From the NCBI GenBank assembly GCA_013365325.1, contig JABVXV010000146.1:1-64000 (forward strand): 64,000 bases of DNA, written 5' to 3'. Positions 38,515 through 55,300 of this stretch are shown piece after piece (position 1 is the first letter of the stretch; each line of letters begins with the position of its first letter). Origin of the DNA: Dipetalonema caudispina. Taxonomy: Eukaryota; Nematoda; Chromadorea; Rhabditida; Onchocercidae. The position numbers were made by a program, and so were the translations under genes. The notes beneath the pieces were generated by a model. That model was not told the origin of the DNA and did not search any database. It saw nothing but the letters and a program-made list of their open reading frames with translations.

Positions 38515-41411
38515 GCAAATATTTTCCGCGAACGAATTTCAATCGTTCACCGTTCAATTCAACAATGTCGAAGATGCGATAAGGATATAAAAGGGTTGGT
38601 TTCATAAATGATTTGCGATGACAGCAGGCGGAGTTCAATAATATTCTTCACGCCAATCAAACATACCCTTTCTTATCTTCTTCATTTTCCTTCAAATTTA
38701 CCGTATACTTTTTCCCTCATTGTATAGTGCAGATTTTCTTTTTTTTTTTCGCTTCATTTATAGTAAAATTTAAGAAGTGTAGAATTAGTTGATGATATTG
38801 AAGGGAGGAAGACATAATTTTTTTCCTTCCTAAATAACTTCAATTTTTTTATTATCATTACTTTTTTTTTTCTGTTTTCAACTTTTCAATTCTTTCATTT
38901 TTCTCTTTTTTTTTTTGGTTTTATCATTATATTATAATATTCGTAATGAATGTTACAAATTAAGCTTCACCAATTTATAACGATATGATACATTTTAGGA
39001 TCATCTAAGCAAATCAATGATAAATTATCTGGCTGAGATAAAGCATACGAAATTCAAATTCTTATCCATAATCTGCGAATTTATGAATGCTTACGAGTAA
39101 ATAATTAAAATAGCTAGCATAATCATAAAAATCATCATTTATAAGAAGTTATACAACTGATAGGAAAATACATTATACATTTGATAAATTGTTCCATTAG
39201 TATTATTAATTTTTCACTTTCACAATAAAAAAAAAAAAGAAAAACTTGTCCCAAACAGTAAATTATATTTTTAATTACATTATAAAATCATATCGATGTT
39301 AATTAAATAATCTGTCCAATTTTATTTATCTTCTATTGTTTTGTGTTAAGAAAACTCTTCAAACTAATATAAAAATATCATTAGAATATTATCAACGTGC
39401 GGTTAATGGTAGCATTTGTTAGATTTGATGAGCAAAGAAAAAGAGTCGATCGGCTTATAGGATTAAGATATATACTGCTTATTATATATTTCTGATTACA
39501 GTTATTTTGACAGGATTGAATTGCCGGATTCAGTCTGAATTTTTCCTTTGTTGTTGTGCTGGTGTTATGATATGATGAAGGCATTGTAGGTGTTTTGTGA
39601 ATTTCAGGTATTATTAACTGATTAGATTCGTATCAAGGTCAATATATGATTGTATTCACTTGCGTGCTAAATACATCCTGATAACTTCAATTCGTTGGTT
39701 CTGTGATATTGTCGAAAATACGATTAATGGAGGAACATCAAGCTGTTCTGTTAAGACTTCTGTAATGATATCGCAGCACTGCGATGTTGCATCGCATTCA
39801 GAAATACGTCATGTGGAACGATAACACTGAGATGTAATATGTAGATGTGAGAGATATATAAAGCAAATCAAAACGTAGCCAACCGGCGTATGTTATCCAT
39901 GATGATGGTACACCATTTCAAAAGTATTGCTAGTTGACAAAACTCAAAACACTATTTAGAACTCAACTCACATCTATTAGTCTGTTATTGTACTTGACAG
40001 TAGGCTTGGATCCACACACCATGGTTTGCACTATGAAGTATCTTGAAATGAACCAAACGATCAGTTTCCATTTGCTCGGCGATGCAATCCTCATACTTAA
40101 TTTCTACCACAATTAAGAACTCATCTAAGTCTATAACTACTGACACAATGATGACCCAACATGTAGAAGTTTTCCACAAGCTTTTGATTAGAAAAAAATG
40201 AAAGAAGTTGATCTAGTAATATGTAAAATTCATGACTGATTTTTGTTTACCTTGACACCCTACAATACTTTCTTACAGTAGAAAAGTTTCCGAAGTGATT
40301 ACTGTCACCTTAAATCATTTTGAGTTCACACTTAAATTTAAAAAATCCACTTCATAATCCGGAAACTTCATATCTTCCGATAATTTGAAAGTAACTGAAA
40401 GCAGTTCACTGTTCCGCGAAAAAGAACGCACGGAAAACTGAAACAGCTGAAGTACAAAATGCATGTGGACAGCGCGACGATCATGGAAATGACAAGATGT
40501 TGGTAGCAATGACAATTAAACTATTCACAACTGCAAAAGCAATAAATTTAAAACATTCGAAACACTTCCGCAAAATATCCTATACAAAATTATTTCCTCT
40601 TCCTATTTATCACCCAAACTGTAAAAACTCATACTTTACAGGGACAGTGTCACAAAAAGCAATTACGTGATCTATTTCGTATGTTTTCCAGTATTTTTTT
40701 TTTGACGACTACTCTATTGAATATCTTATCCTTCATTTCATGCTAAAAAAAAAAAGCTTCTCGAACACCTGAAAAGCACGTTGCAGTATACCGAAATGGA
40801 AGATGGAAACTAGCTTTAAAAAATCTATCAATATTCACTGAACCACAGCTAATAGAGCAATTTTTGCAACTAGCTTCCTAAAACTGTGCAACGGCCGTGG
40901 TTGCTGAAACAAAATTTAAACCTTGTCATCATTTAAAGTTAAGTCCGAAGTTAAAATAAAACACCGAATTAACTCAAAACACAATCTTGACTGAAAATCC
41001 AACACAGTACCTTTCAACAACCAGTAAAATCAAACGCAAAAATTTGAAATATCACAAATCAGGAATGAATATTAGGCTGAGCATAACGAATTTGTCAGAA
41101 AGGATAGAGAAAAATTACAAATAAAAAAAAGAATGGAAATGACGAATGGTAACTGATGATAAGCTACCATTGTTGTTGATCAGCACGCATCAATTTTAAA
41201 CTTGATTTCTGAAAAAAGAATACAGAGATATGTAGAAATGACATGTGACAGACTGGACCATTATTATGCTTATTAGTATAATATGATACAATATTGAATG
41301 ATTTGATACATAAAAATACAGCAGATGAAATAGAACGGAAATATTATGAACGACAACAACTTAGGATAACGCCACAACAGTTACATTAGCTAACTGGATA
41401 ACAATAACAAG
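38515..41411. other. 2.9 kb between the fezf-1 start and the arf-6 stop
   Basis: Should contain the fezf-1 promoter and the arf-6 3' flank. From about 39.4 kb on, the sequence is clearly less AT-rich and poor in homopolymers. Minus-strand open segments at 40315-40515 and 39985-40179 look somewhat protein-like but match nothing I know and cannot be joined. No gene is called. Confidence 0.45.
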
Positions 41412-43051
<1,640 letters not shown>

Positions 43052-46000
43052 GATTTCAGCGAAAAGAAATTGAGGAGGGGAAGGCTCTCCTGCCAGATGT
43101 CACAATACGGTGGACGCCACCACTATACTGATGATTTCGGTTCTTAACAACGTTACACAAAGGAATTCAAAAATCATTCTCTGGTAATAATGACATGGAA
43201 ACGTTCTGTGTATACAAGTAGCACAAAGTGATGAATCAATACCGCTCAAGCAATCAATTGTCCAGATACGATGATTGTTGCAATAAGAACGATGAATACA
43301 CGATTTTATAAAATCTAAAATCACACAACTTTTGTTAGAAGTAAACAGATAATTACACAAAGACCAAAAATTATAATAAGCACATTACGCTTGAAAGGGA
43401 AGAAATGCCTCAACCAGCACATTACAGGGCGATATATCAGTGGGAACAATTGAGCAACATTGAAATACAACAGCATAACACAATTCGTAAAGGCATTATC
43501 ACATAAAAAATACAAGGTGGGATTTTTAACCAAAACAAGTTAGATGAATTCAAAGAATAAACACCATCCTAATTATCCAATCGGTTAAACAGCGAGAATC
43601 GATTCCTGAGTACCGATACATGATCGCATCTAGCTATCTAGAATGTGGCTCGCCAGACAATCTGTGATCTTCGGGAAGGCGAGTCATATCATCACTGTTA
43701 ACAACTACTTATAGATCGAGTGAAAGATTGGAAGAACTGAATTCAATCTTTCCTAATCTTTGAATGGATGGGGATTAAAGCAAGAAGAAAAAAATTGTAC
43801 GGAAGTACGGTATACCTGAAAGACAGCGAAATCACCACCGGAGTAAACCGCTACTTATTTCAAGGACTGATTTGTGCAAAGAAATAACCCTCTCTTTCTT
43901 TGTCACTCTGTGTTTTTTTTTTCTTTTTTTACTCTGAATTATAAACCAAATTTTAGGCTAATAAGACTAAAGAGTCCCCATAGTACAAACAATGGACAGA
44001 AATCAAAGCAATTATAACATATATCGTTGAGTCAAAAATATGTAAATCTGAAAGTTTGAAATAGTCAATGTAATCTTCCTTCAATCAAAAAATCTCACTC
44101 ATTTCCTGATCTTTTAACTATGATATACTAACATAGTGCGTTAATGATATCATTATTACATCAGTAAATTGAAATCAATGTTAAGAAATTATTCTTTAGC
44201 AATGTTTCTGTTTCATCGATACTGGAACAACGAAGAAGCTAAATTTTTTGTCATTACATCTAAAGCATACTACCCTAATTTATGATAAATCACCGCTAAC
44301 CAACTATCCTCTAACCATCCATCAAGGTTACAAAGGTTACAAGGAGCTAATGGGCCACATTTCGTAATCAGCCATACCGCTGTGCAATTTCAGATACCAA
44401 AGTAATCCCTGGATCGTACCCTTGAAATTCTATATCTTACTGGTGTTTTTATCCCCAATAATTTAGTTCAATTTTGGTTTATTTATAGTTGAGATGATAT
44501 AAATTCGGAATTAATTAGCAACTTCCGATACATCATTCCAGTACCTCAAGTTATCACTTCCCGCCGGGTAATAATAGCATGCAACAAAAAGACAACTGTG
44601 CGACCAACCAGTCCAGCTGATATCTTAGCCAGAAATGAAGCAATGTGAATCCGATTAATGGTATGAAATGCTAAAACGTATCAACGACAATCCAGCATGA
44701 TTTCTAAATATGAAAATTACCGGATGGTTGTGATTCAGCTGAAAAACTGAATTTCCTGCACTTAAACTGACAATCATAAATCGAGGATTTATTAGGAAAC
44801 TCTAAGCCATAATCCCAAGAATACTGTCCTCTATTTTCCTCGAAAAAAAAGTTAACTTATATGACACAATTAACACAGTCATCGTTGATTTCTCCCGTCG
44901 CATTAAACAAATCCTGGAACCAATCTTTCTCCATCATCAGGAAATGCCTCGATCAATCTCATCACCAAATGCTGGGTCTTGTAAACATTAGCAAGATCTT
45001 TTTTTCGGTTTAATTTCCTTTTAATAACCTAGGATTTGCCCATAGTATCCGAGAAAACAAGTAGGAATTCGTAAACTTTTTGTTACAGACCGTTTCTGAT
45101 GTAACTTTTATCATGTACCCCTAAGAAATCAATTTCTGAAAAGAAATAACCGTCACTATCAGCTGGTTAGGAAGAAGAAAACAAAAGTCCGACACAGTCG
45201 AAATGGAACGACGGGTTTCCAAGGTTATCAATTGCACTGAAAACGGTGGTTCAAACCGATACACTAAGATTGATGTAACACCGTTAAAAAATAGACGGAT
45301 GTCTATCCTAAAGACATAGGTCAATATCAAAATGGAACACTTCATTAATATTCCCCGGCCTTCATAACTTTTAATTCCGAGTGATTCCTACAATAATACA
45401 ACAATAAGTAATTACAAAATAACAAAATGCACAACCTAAAACATACAACCATGTAAGAACGATTGCAAAGGTAATCAAAGTAAATCTTCGATCGATGGTA
45501 TTATGAAGTGTATGAAAATATAATTTTACGATATTTAAAACAACAGTAGTTTCTAGTTTTAAGGCAGCAAGAAGTGCATCCTATTTGCATAAATGGTGGA
45601 TCTTTATACAAGGAATAAATTACCCCATGTCTTTTGCTCTTCCTAGCTTTTCCGGTCCTTTTCATTCAGAAGGATAAGGTTTGCGATACATTTTTCAATC
45701 CCTGCCTTGCCTTTTTTTAAAACATTACAACGGATAATTTACCCCATATTGGGACATCACAAAACTAATAGTACTGCATCGCAATAAAACAAAAGTCATC
45801 CTCCTACGCAGGACCTATTGCAAACAAAAAGTTTTGAACAAAATCTTAGTAAATTATCAAATAAATAAGTAGAATAATTTATGGATAGGGAAGTAAGATA
45901 AGCTTTTAAATATCGAGATATCACAGGCACAAGATGATATATATACAATGCTGAAATCAGACTGCGAGCATCGTGCAGATCGTTTCGGATGACAAGCATG

Positions 46001-46381
46001 AAACAATAACAACTCGTTTCAGAGACGACTCATGCTGAAAAAAGGATCAAAAACCAATTAAGTTACTCAACAATAAGAGATGTTTTTACTCAGACAATGT
46101 ACGATATATTTGTATTTCAAACTGTCATTCATCATTTGCCCATAGGTAAATTCATTCCTCATCATCTTAAGTGCTATCAGCTGCTCATCTATTACCACTC
46201 TACGAATTACTTCCAGCGCTTGCATAATACAACACTGTATTCTCATGCTTCCAAGCATATACACATATAAGAACATGGCAAACGTCAATTGGCAAATGAG
46301 GTCAACTAATCAAATCCATAACAGAAATAAATCTTTCAGAGGTGTACATTAATTTGATCACATTAACTAAAACTGTCACAA
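43052..46381. other. 3.3 kb between the arf-6 start and the MYO18 stop
   Basis: Contains the arf-6 upstream region and the MYO18 3' flank. It is lower in homopolymers than the left of the window. A minus-strand open segment near 46067-46288 follows the MYO18 stop but has no in-phase junction to it. No gene is called. Confidence 0.5.
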
Positions 46382-49300
46382 TTACTGATCATACCCTGTA
46401 AGTGATCCATTTTGGATCGAGAACAGATCCTCATCATCAGAACCATCTTCTCTGTCACTTATATCTTTGCTCAGTGCTTTCCGCAAATCATCAATGCGCT
46501 TTTCAGCGCATTGTAAATCTCCAATTAAAGTCTGCTTTTCCAGTTCCATTTTCTCGTGTTCGATAGCCTTAAAAATCCATTTTCAGATCTTTTCCAAACT
46601 ATCAGTAATCATAAAAAAGCATTTCTCTTAATGTTGACAGTCATATACTGCATGTAAACGTAAGTAAACTAAATTGAGGCTAAATTTATTGATTTCATGC
46701 GAAATGTTCCCGACTAAACCAATTAATTTCATAACGAAACTCAACATGTCAACGAATGGATTTGAACAAGTAATTTATAAACAGCTGTAGAGTGTTCGTA
46801 TTGCTTGAACTGAGGTTTGTGAGACAAATCTTATTGGAATCACTCCTTAACTCATACATTTAAGATATAACAAGGTCGCTGTTTCATGTATTAAAAGACT
46901 AATATCAACTTACAACTTGTTTGCATTTATGAACAAGATCCATTTCTCTCTTACGTAGATCTTCTAACTGCTCCTGTAGAGTACTTATGTCTTTACGTGT
47001 TTTGCGGTTTACATTAAGATCTTTTTCACGTAAACTATTCAGTTCTTGAATTTGATCCTTCAGTGATTCCACTTCGTCATTTGCTTTTACCATCAAAGCC
47101 TGCAAAATTACTCTATAAAAGAATTCCTTAACTATTTCAGTGCACCAAATAATAAAAATAAAATAAAATAAATAATGTACGCAGCGGGTCGAAGTTTGAA
47201 CAGGCAGCCAAGGAAAGACAAGTCAACGATAGTTGCAGTTGTTAGGCGTGGAAGCATCATACAAAAAACAATCCAACAGAGCGAACTAATTCAAGTTTCA
47301 AACTTTCCTACTCAAGAATGACATATTGTACCGTAGTTGCTTTACCTCAAGCCTAAGTTTTTGCGATATTTCTAATTCCAACTTCGCTTCCAGATCACGT
47401 ATTCTCTGCTCAGCTAGTAACAATTTATGCTTTTCAACTGAATGTTGTTGATGATATTCCAAAGCTGACGAAACATCATTTAGTTGTTCACGCAATTTTT
47501 CCTTATCTTTCTCCATATCAGCCATCTGAAATCCATCTTCACAATGAGGATTTCCAAAAATAACGAATTTTTTTTTGTAGATTGGTCCAAAATAAGTTGA
47601 CTGATTGCTAAACAGTTTATCGTTGAATTAACAAAAAACATCCGGTTCCTAAACAAATGAGCATACAATTGTTAAATGAAAATACAAACCTGTTCAAACT
47701 GATCAGCAATTTTAATCGAATCAACTGCACTTTGTTGCACCGCTGCTTTGTATTTTTTTAGCAAATTTCGCACCTGCTCATCTTGTTCTTCAACTAGCGC
47801 TAATGCACTACTTTTCTCTTTGAAAAGTACCAATGCTCGATCTTCTGCGGAATTTTTCGCTGTCAAAGCAGCTTCTAACTACAATATAAAAATAAATAAT
47901 ATATTGGCAATTTCCAATAAGCTAACACTGCCGAGCACAATAGTATTCCAACGTCAAGGGGAAAATTCACAGCATAATTTACACAGAAAAATTTGAATAA
48001 TAAAAATTGTGAAATGTGACAAACAAAAAGAAAATGGCTCGCGATTCGCCAAAATGAGTACTTCGACAAGCAAAGAAAGATAAAAAAAGAAATGGGGAAA
48101 TTCTACTTACCTGAGCTCTAATTTCAGCAAGTTCGCTTTCTAGAGAATGACGCCCTCGAAGTGCACTTAATTTTGCAGCTTCAGCATCCATTAGTTGCTC
48201 TTGCAATTGACAAATCATCGACTGATTTAAAGAATTTTCTCGTTCGCGAGCCAAAACTCGTTGCGTATCGCGCAAGAGAGCTAAAGCTTTCCTCAAATCA
48301 CGCTTATAATGACCTGAGGAGGCTTCGAAGCTGAAAGTGAAAGATGAAATAAATAGATACCACTGGCTAAAAAAAAAAAAAAACGACAAAAAGCATTAAG
48401 AACATATATAAAATAGATTTAAACTACAATTCACCTAACACTATAGTTATCTATGTCACGTGCACGTCCCTCCAACATACGATTCTGCTTTACTAGGGAT
48501 GAATTCGTATCTTGCAAATCCGCCACCTGCTCCTCAAAAGCTCGAACCTGGAAGAAAAAAGAAAATTACGGGATATTCCTCCTTTAAACAACCACCATCA
48601 AAAAATCAGAGATTAATGGCACCAAAACTTTACTCGTCTCTGATACTGCGATCTCAGTTCGTCAATTTCATTATCCTTAGCTTCCAAATCTCGCAAACGT
48701 TCTGTTCGGCTTCGCTCTGCAGCCATTTCCAACCTCGTTATTGTTTGCTCCAACTGTTTCATTCTGTCCGTTAATTCATTGAGCTCTTCTTCCTTCAAGG
48801 CAAAAAAAGCAACAGTGCTGATCTATGAGAAAATTTAAGGCTTACACAACTTATAGTTTCTGAATACCTTACCTGTTCAGCACATTTCATTTCCAGAGAA
48901 TGTTTCGCCTTGTGCAATGAACTAAATTCACTTTCTGTTGAGCCTTCCTTAACTTCGCTCAACTCTTCTAATTCCTTTCGCAGCTTTGCGATACTCTGAC
49001 GCAGTTCACCATTTTCAGCCTTCAAATTCTGAAAAATACTAACGTCTTCGAATCTAGCTAGAAGCGAAACTGGCAGCAGATCCAACGATGAGCTTTTCCA
49101 GCCAAAAGAAAAAACTCGACAGAAGCAGTAAAATTGCGAAGTGCAAGATGGAAACTCAAAACTCAAAAAACATCCAAAAATATTCCCGATAGAAGAAAGC
49201 CAAATTCATCCATTACATCAAAAAATATAACCTTTTCTGAATTTCTTTAGAGGATCATACGACAAATAGTTTATACCTGCAATTCTGTAAATCGTCTTTC

Positions 49301-52300
49301 ACTGTTACTGATAGCTTCTTCTCGCTCACGTTCAGCTTTAATCCGTTCCTTTTTCTCTTTTTCGCTACTGTCTTTTAAAGTTTTCAGATCCACATCAAAA
49401 CTAAAAAACATGGAAGAAATTTCGCATATGCTCTTCACATAAAAACAAACTTACATTCAGAATACTTATTAAACGATATACCATATACATACCTTTTGTA
49501 TTTCTTCTCCAGTGCATCGTTCTTTGCCCTTAGATCTCTCAATTCATTTTCAACATCCTTCAATTGTTGCACTGCTTTCTGAGCCCTCAAACGTTGCATT
49601 GAATCACTTTCTTTCAAAGCTACAACTTCTTTCTGCAACTCTACAGTCTGCAAAAAAAACTGCATTCAGAAGCCTTTTTAACACACAGTCTCGATGAATA
49701 ACACATATAGATAATATACAAAGCATATAAATAAAACGAGCACCAAATAATTAACCTTAGCGTCTACGTGTACACTCTGATCGAGACGTGAATGAGACGA
49801 ACATGACGAAGACATACGTGAATCCTCTTTTGAATCTAAAAATTGAAAATTTTGGAATTTGAATTTCCATAAAACATCTTTTTTAATCTTACTACCAGTG
49901 AAAAGTATACGGCTAACCGTGAAAACGCTGTTGTAGTACTAGTACTTGCTTCTCAGTCTGAAGACGATGTTCCACTTCTCGTTCTAGAGCATCATTCATG
50001 GACTGTGCATTCCCACGCTCAACAGTTAACATTTGTTCCAATTCCACAACATGGGCTTCCAGGCGGTTTTTTGCTAGACGTAACTCCTGGATTTTATTCT
50101 CCTTTTCATCCAGTTTCTGCTCCCATTCACGACTTTCACGATCACTTCTAAATAATTTGAATCTTTTCACGATGTTCACCATTAAAGAGACAAAAACTGA
50201 CATTCCCTGGAAAACAGCATGTAAATTAATTAGAAAATAAAGGACCTTGTTGCTACTAGAAGTGGAGATACGCGAATGTAAAGACGCCACCAAGGCCATT
50301 CACGCACTTTTGCGTAAACACGACCATTTCGCTGTATGCAACGTATCGCAATTTCTTGTACACGTCTCTTAGCCAACCATTTTGTAGCCAGATATTTACG
50401 ACAAATTTGTTGGAAGTGTTCAATAAGACCACTCAAACAAAGTTCACGACGTTCTTCCAGTTCATCCAATAAATCGCTACGTAGAAGAACCTGATACATT
50501 CACTGCTTATATGATCTAATAAAGTTGCTTACTTTTGTAGTCACAAAATATCACTTGATATCAGATAAAACACTCAGTTTTGCCAAACTGCTTGTGTAAA
50601 AAAAAAAAAAAAACAAATGTAAAAATCTTGCCTAATTACCTGACTTAAGCCCAATCGATACCGATGTGGAAATGCACCCATTTCCTCCAGTATTTTATCA
50701 GAGATAGCTCGATCATCCATATATTCGCTTGGAGTATTTTGTTCCTTCAGCAAACATTGGAAACGACATCGAAAATACTTGTAAGGGATTTGCTCCGGAA
50801 AACCTGAAAATAAGCATAACAACGTCAAAGTTACCTCTACAATAAATATAATTTCTATATATCAGTTTTTAGGTTCCATATTTCTACAAGCCGCTGAAAA
50901 TTTTTCTACAAACTCGGAAAATTTACAAAAAATTGGAAAGATGAAGAGGTTCACAATTGATAAAAAAACCATCCAACATTAATGAAATATTTAAACACTG
51001 TTGACATGAACATGACATAACATACCCTGGCTTGCAGCACGAGCTGAATTCACCAACGAAAGGTAGCGCAGCTGATTTCGGACATACTGTATATTCAGGA
51101 GCTCATCAGGTCGTACATACACGTCAACTGCAGATAATGGCCGGATGCAGTGTACAAAATGAAGACCGGCAGTTCTTTTGATACATGATATGATGTAATC
51201 CTGTAATTCATCCACATAATATTTTCATCCACACGTATCAGATAACTTCTTTTTCAATCACTGAACTTTGCAACAAATTTTATTCGAAAGTTAAAACCGA
51301 TGTGATGATGGTCGGTTACCAAAGAAGCGCTGAATACAATCATAAGTTTTTTAAAATCTTTAGAAAAACTAGATCTAAATTAAAGTCAGTAAAACGGAAA
51401 AAAGATACGTGAAAAATTACCAGCTGAAAACAAAAGTCGGCAAAAAATCCAGAAATCACACGCATACCAGCAGCATCAAGCTTGATTGTTTGTGTTGCTT
51501 TCCGCATTTTTAATGTTGTATTATCAGCGACAGGGACAGTAACCGATGAAAACATACTTGCAACTGTTAAGCTGAATGAAAATTTTTCTATATATATAGT
51601 TGTGGAAAGTTAAACGAATAGAAATGGAGAGTCCCTAGGCCTTTTTATTCTCATCTTCCAGACATAATTCTGGATCACCGAATTCTCTGGAATGAACCAA
51701 AAATACAGTTCAAATTAGCGGTCCAAACCATCTAACAAAACGTTGCTTCCTGGATGCTGAAGAACAATTAACTTGATAGGCAAATGTTGTCATCACTAAT
51801 GAAGGTTTCATTTCATGAAGGCAATGAAGAGAAAATCCTTTACTCACTATACACTTCCTTTCAATAATGGAATATACGTTACATTTACTGCCTCAGCAAT
51901 ATTCAAACGAATACTTACTTATTCGAAGTGCACAATAAAGAAGTGAGTGAAGAATCGGTATAATCAGACTGTGCAGCTTTTATCCAGCCTTGAATATTGT
52001 ATGTAACAGAACTGCTATCAAGACCATGTCGTAGTACAAATGTTAGCGGATTCGTGCCTCGTCGAATCAAGTCTAAAAAGAAGGAAAAATTATTGCTTAT
52101 CGTTCTTTAGTGCTCAAGAAATGAAACTTACGTGAATCGGCCAGATGAACGAAGATTCTCTCCAAGAAAGAATCGTCTGTCGCTGCCGGAAACAATGCTT
52201 CTTCATCCAAAATACACATCAAACCACGTTTCTCCGTACTTCGCAATTCAATATCAACACAGTTAGACTGAAATAAAGCATACGTTCTCAGACGAAAAAG

Positions 52301-55300
52301 GACTTAGCATAGCACAAGTTCCCTTGTCCAGCTTAAAATTACAAACATTTGGATCGAACAGGATGAACTCATGGCACGCATCGTCATCCTTATCAGACAG
52401 CACTGTGTGCCTAGGACCACCTATATATACTGGGCACTGAATAACGTAAAAATATTGACTGAATCACGACGAAAACCAGCTCCTGCACACAAACTACTAT
52501 AGCAGAAGCAAAAATCACGCCAACATTTATTAATTAAAATTCTTTGAAATTCAACTTCATAAATTAGTGCCTCACTATTTCCAGGATTAATGCGATGAAA
52601 CAAATTACCAGCTGTTGCCTTTGATCAATTAACCGACAAATTTCGTGCGGAGAACTTTGAGTTTGCTCAACATCGGCTTCCACTTGTTCTCGTTTGTACA
52701 TTTCCAGAGGCTCATTAAAGCACACATCGTGATAGAGCTCCGCAAATCTTTCACTTACATAATTGTACAGTAAATCATTGAGGCCGCGAGAATGAACAAC
52801 ATCCTGAAAAACGATAAATAGCGGTATCAAAAAAACTTTCAACTTCCGAGTGCAAAACCAGTTTTTTTAAACACTACAGAACGATTTTAAATAATAAATG
52901 AAAGTTTAACTCTACCGGGCTGAATGACCCAAATTCGCTCCCTGGATAATCGACGATGGTAATGGTAGACGATGACGTTGAACCACCTTCCCCTAAACGG
53001 CGGTTTAATAAACGAACAACGGCATCAAATAGTTCGTTATACAAACATGCAGTAAATCGATTCAAAGCTTCTTGTCCAGTTTGATTGCGTGTCGATAGTG
53101 AAAATCGACTAAAAATAAATCGGAATAGTTCCATTTATATTCGTGGTAATATTTAACAAAAAGTCCACCTTTCAAACACTACATTGCATATAAGATTACT
53201 TTATAAACTAAATCCTCCTTTACCTGAAACATTTCGACATTAAACACTTCGTTTAATAGCTAGCATTACTTAACTCACACTTAGGTTATACATTTCCGGA
53301 TATTAAAGGAGTTTAGTGCGTATGTAATGGTCGTTCATAAAGTATTGGGAGAGAGATGCATAAATCCATTTAATATACCTGACAGGATTATTGGATACAG
53401 TTTGTGAAAGATTTTTACGGAAAACAGCGGAAGTAAGCTGTTCCATTTCTAGTCCCAGTAATGAAGCAGCTTGTTGAGCATGCTGCATGTGTATAAATTG
53501 AGATCTTGGCGCGTCACTTTGTGTAGCTTCAGCACAGATCAAGTGCAGGATTGCCGTAAGGACAGATATGATTGCAGCCTTCTCCTTTTCGGTGAAACCC
53601 AACTCCGTAAACGAATCCAATAGCTTTAACCAGTCCTGGGAAAAGAAAAACGGTGAGACCAATCATGTCGAGAACTTGATTAGATTTCCTAAATTCCTTA
53701 AGTTCTACAGCAAGTAAATTTTTATATGTTGAATATGATACCATAGGCTAACCAGACATATTCCATATTTAATACAGAAAATACAACTAATTAAGTATGA
53801 AAACATCGAATATGAAGTACTTTTTGGGAATCAGCAAATGAATCATCGTTTTTCTGGTTGAATTTTGCCATTATATCTGAATCAGCTCCTTGCAAAAAAT
53901 AACGTATTATGTGAAATACGCTTCCATCAGTGATACAACGATTTATGCGAGTTTTTTCCAGTAAAAATGTTTGTATAGAAGCATTCCTAAAAATATACTA
54001 CATGTCCCATACACACAATTTAAAAGTGTACGTTCTCATGACAGAATGAACTGAACTGCTACCAAAAGTGTAATAAAAAGTGACACTATTCTTACATAAC
54101 AAAATGTTCATGAAAAAACAACGTATTCCGTGTGATCCTACCTTCGATATGGAAATGGGATCCAGTGACCTCTAGGACGCACAATACAAACTATTACTTA
54201 TTTTCCTCATGGTGGCTGATACCGATATCAGCAATGTCTTGGATAAGATGAATTTGCAGCAAACTTTGGAAACTTGAGTAGGTGAAATAACATTACCTTA
54301 ATGATGCCACAGTGTCAAATGAAAGTGAAAACATCATTAAAAATCGAGTTGAATTCCCACTACTTTTCGTCATACAATTACCGAACGATTCCAAAACAAA
54401 TAGAGCCGACGATATTGTATCATCTGAAACAGACCCTATACACAGTACAAAATGGACATTAGCACACTTTGAAAAAGTGATAAATTTTATAAAAAATTAC
54501 ATCTCTCAATTTCTTAAACTTTAAGTAATGATAACACCAGTCATAGTAATTATAAATTTTTGAACCTAAGATTTAAATTCATGATCTCTACTTTCAGTTA
54601 CTCAGTTCCGTGTTCCAACTTCGTAGCTTTCTGTTCCCGCAAGATTTACAATTGGAAATATTGCTAGCTTTTACTGATCAGTGTTTTTCAATCACTTCAA
54701 ATTGAACTATGGAGTCAAAGAAGTAAAATTAAGTTTCACTTTTGTTATGGACTTACATGACAGTGCCTTAGTCCAACCAGCTGCTTCACAAAAATAACGA
54801 CATATATTTCGCAGCTGCATCGTTTTTCCACTACCAGATGTTCCCGACAATACAATACACTGGCTTCTTCCCGACATTTGTAAAGCCCTATAAAAAATTT
54901 GAGATCACAGCATTAGCAAACACGACGGGAGTTAAAATTAACAGTTTGGATTTTTACATTAACAGACAACGGGCATGCATATTTCATTACCGAATTCACA
55001 TAACACGGAAGACCTTACCTGTAGGCTTGCTGTGCAGAAGAATATATGTGTGGCGGAATTTGCTGTCGCCTGCAACCTTTGAAAAGAGAAACTGTTGTTG
55101 CTGTCTTTGGACTTTCAGTTGCCAGGCATATCATATTCCGTGGACCAACATATGTGTAAAACAAATTACTGCCATAACGTTGACGAAGTACATGAAGTAC
55201 ACTCGTTTCGTTTATATAGCGTAAACTAGAAGAGAAAAAGTGAGAAAATACAAAGTTAGGGAAATTATGCGCCATACAAAAGATCAGTCTGTAGAAGAAA

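Noticed and set aside
43100..43533. Cys-rich minus-strand ORFs just upstream of arf-6
   Set aside because: They overlap the arf-6 promoter region, match no known Cys-rich family and have no start or splice support.
46067..46288. Open frame downstream of the MYO18 stop, a possible extra C-terminal exon
   Set aside because: No donor in the last MYO18 exon gives a compatible phase, the terminal exon already ends in an in-frame TAA after a typical acidic tail, and the frame has no similarity to known myosin tails.
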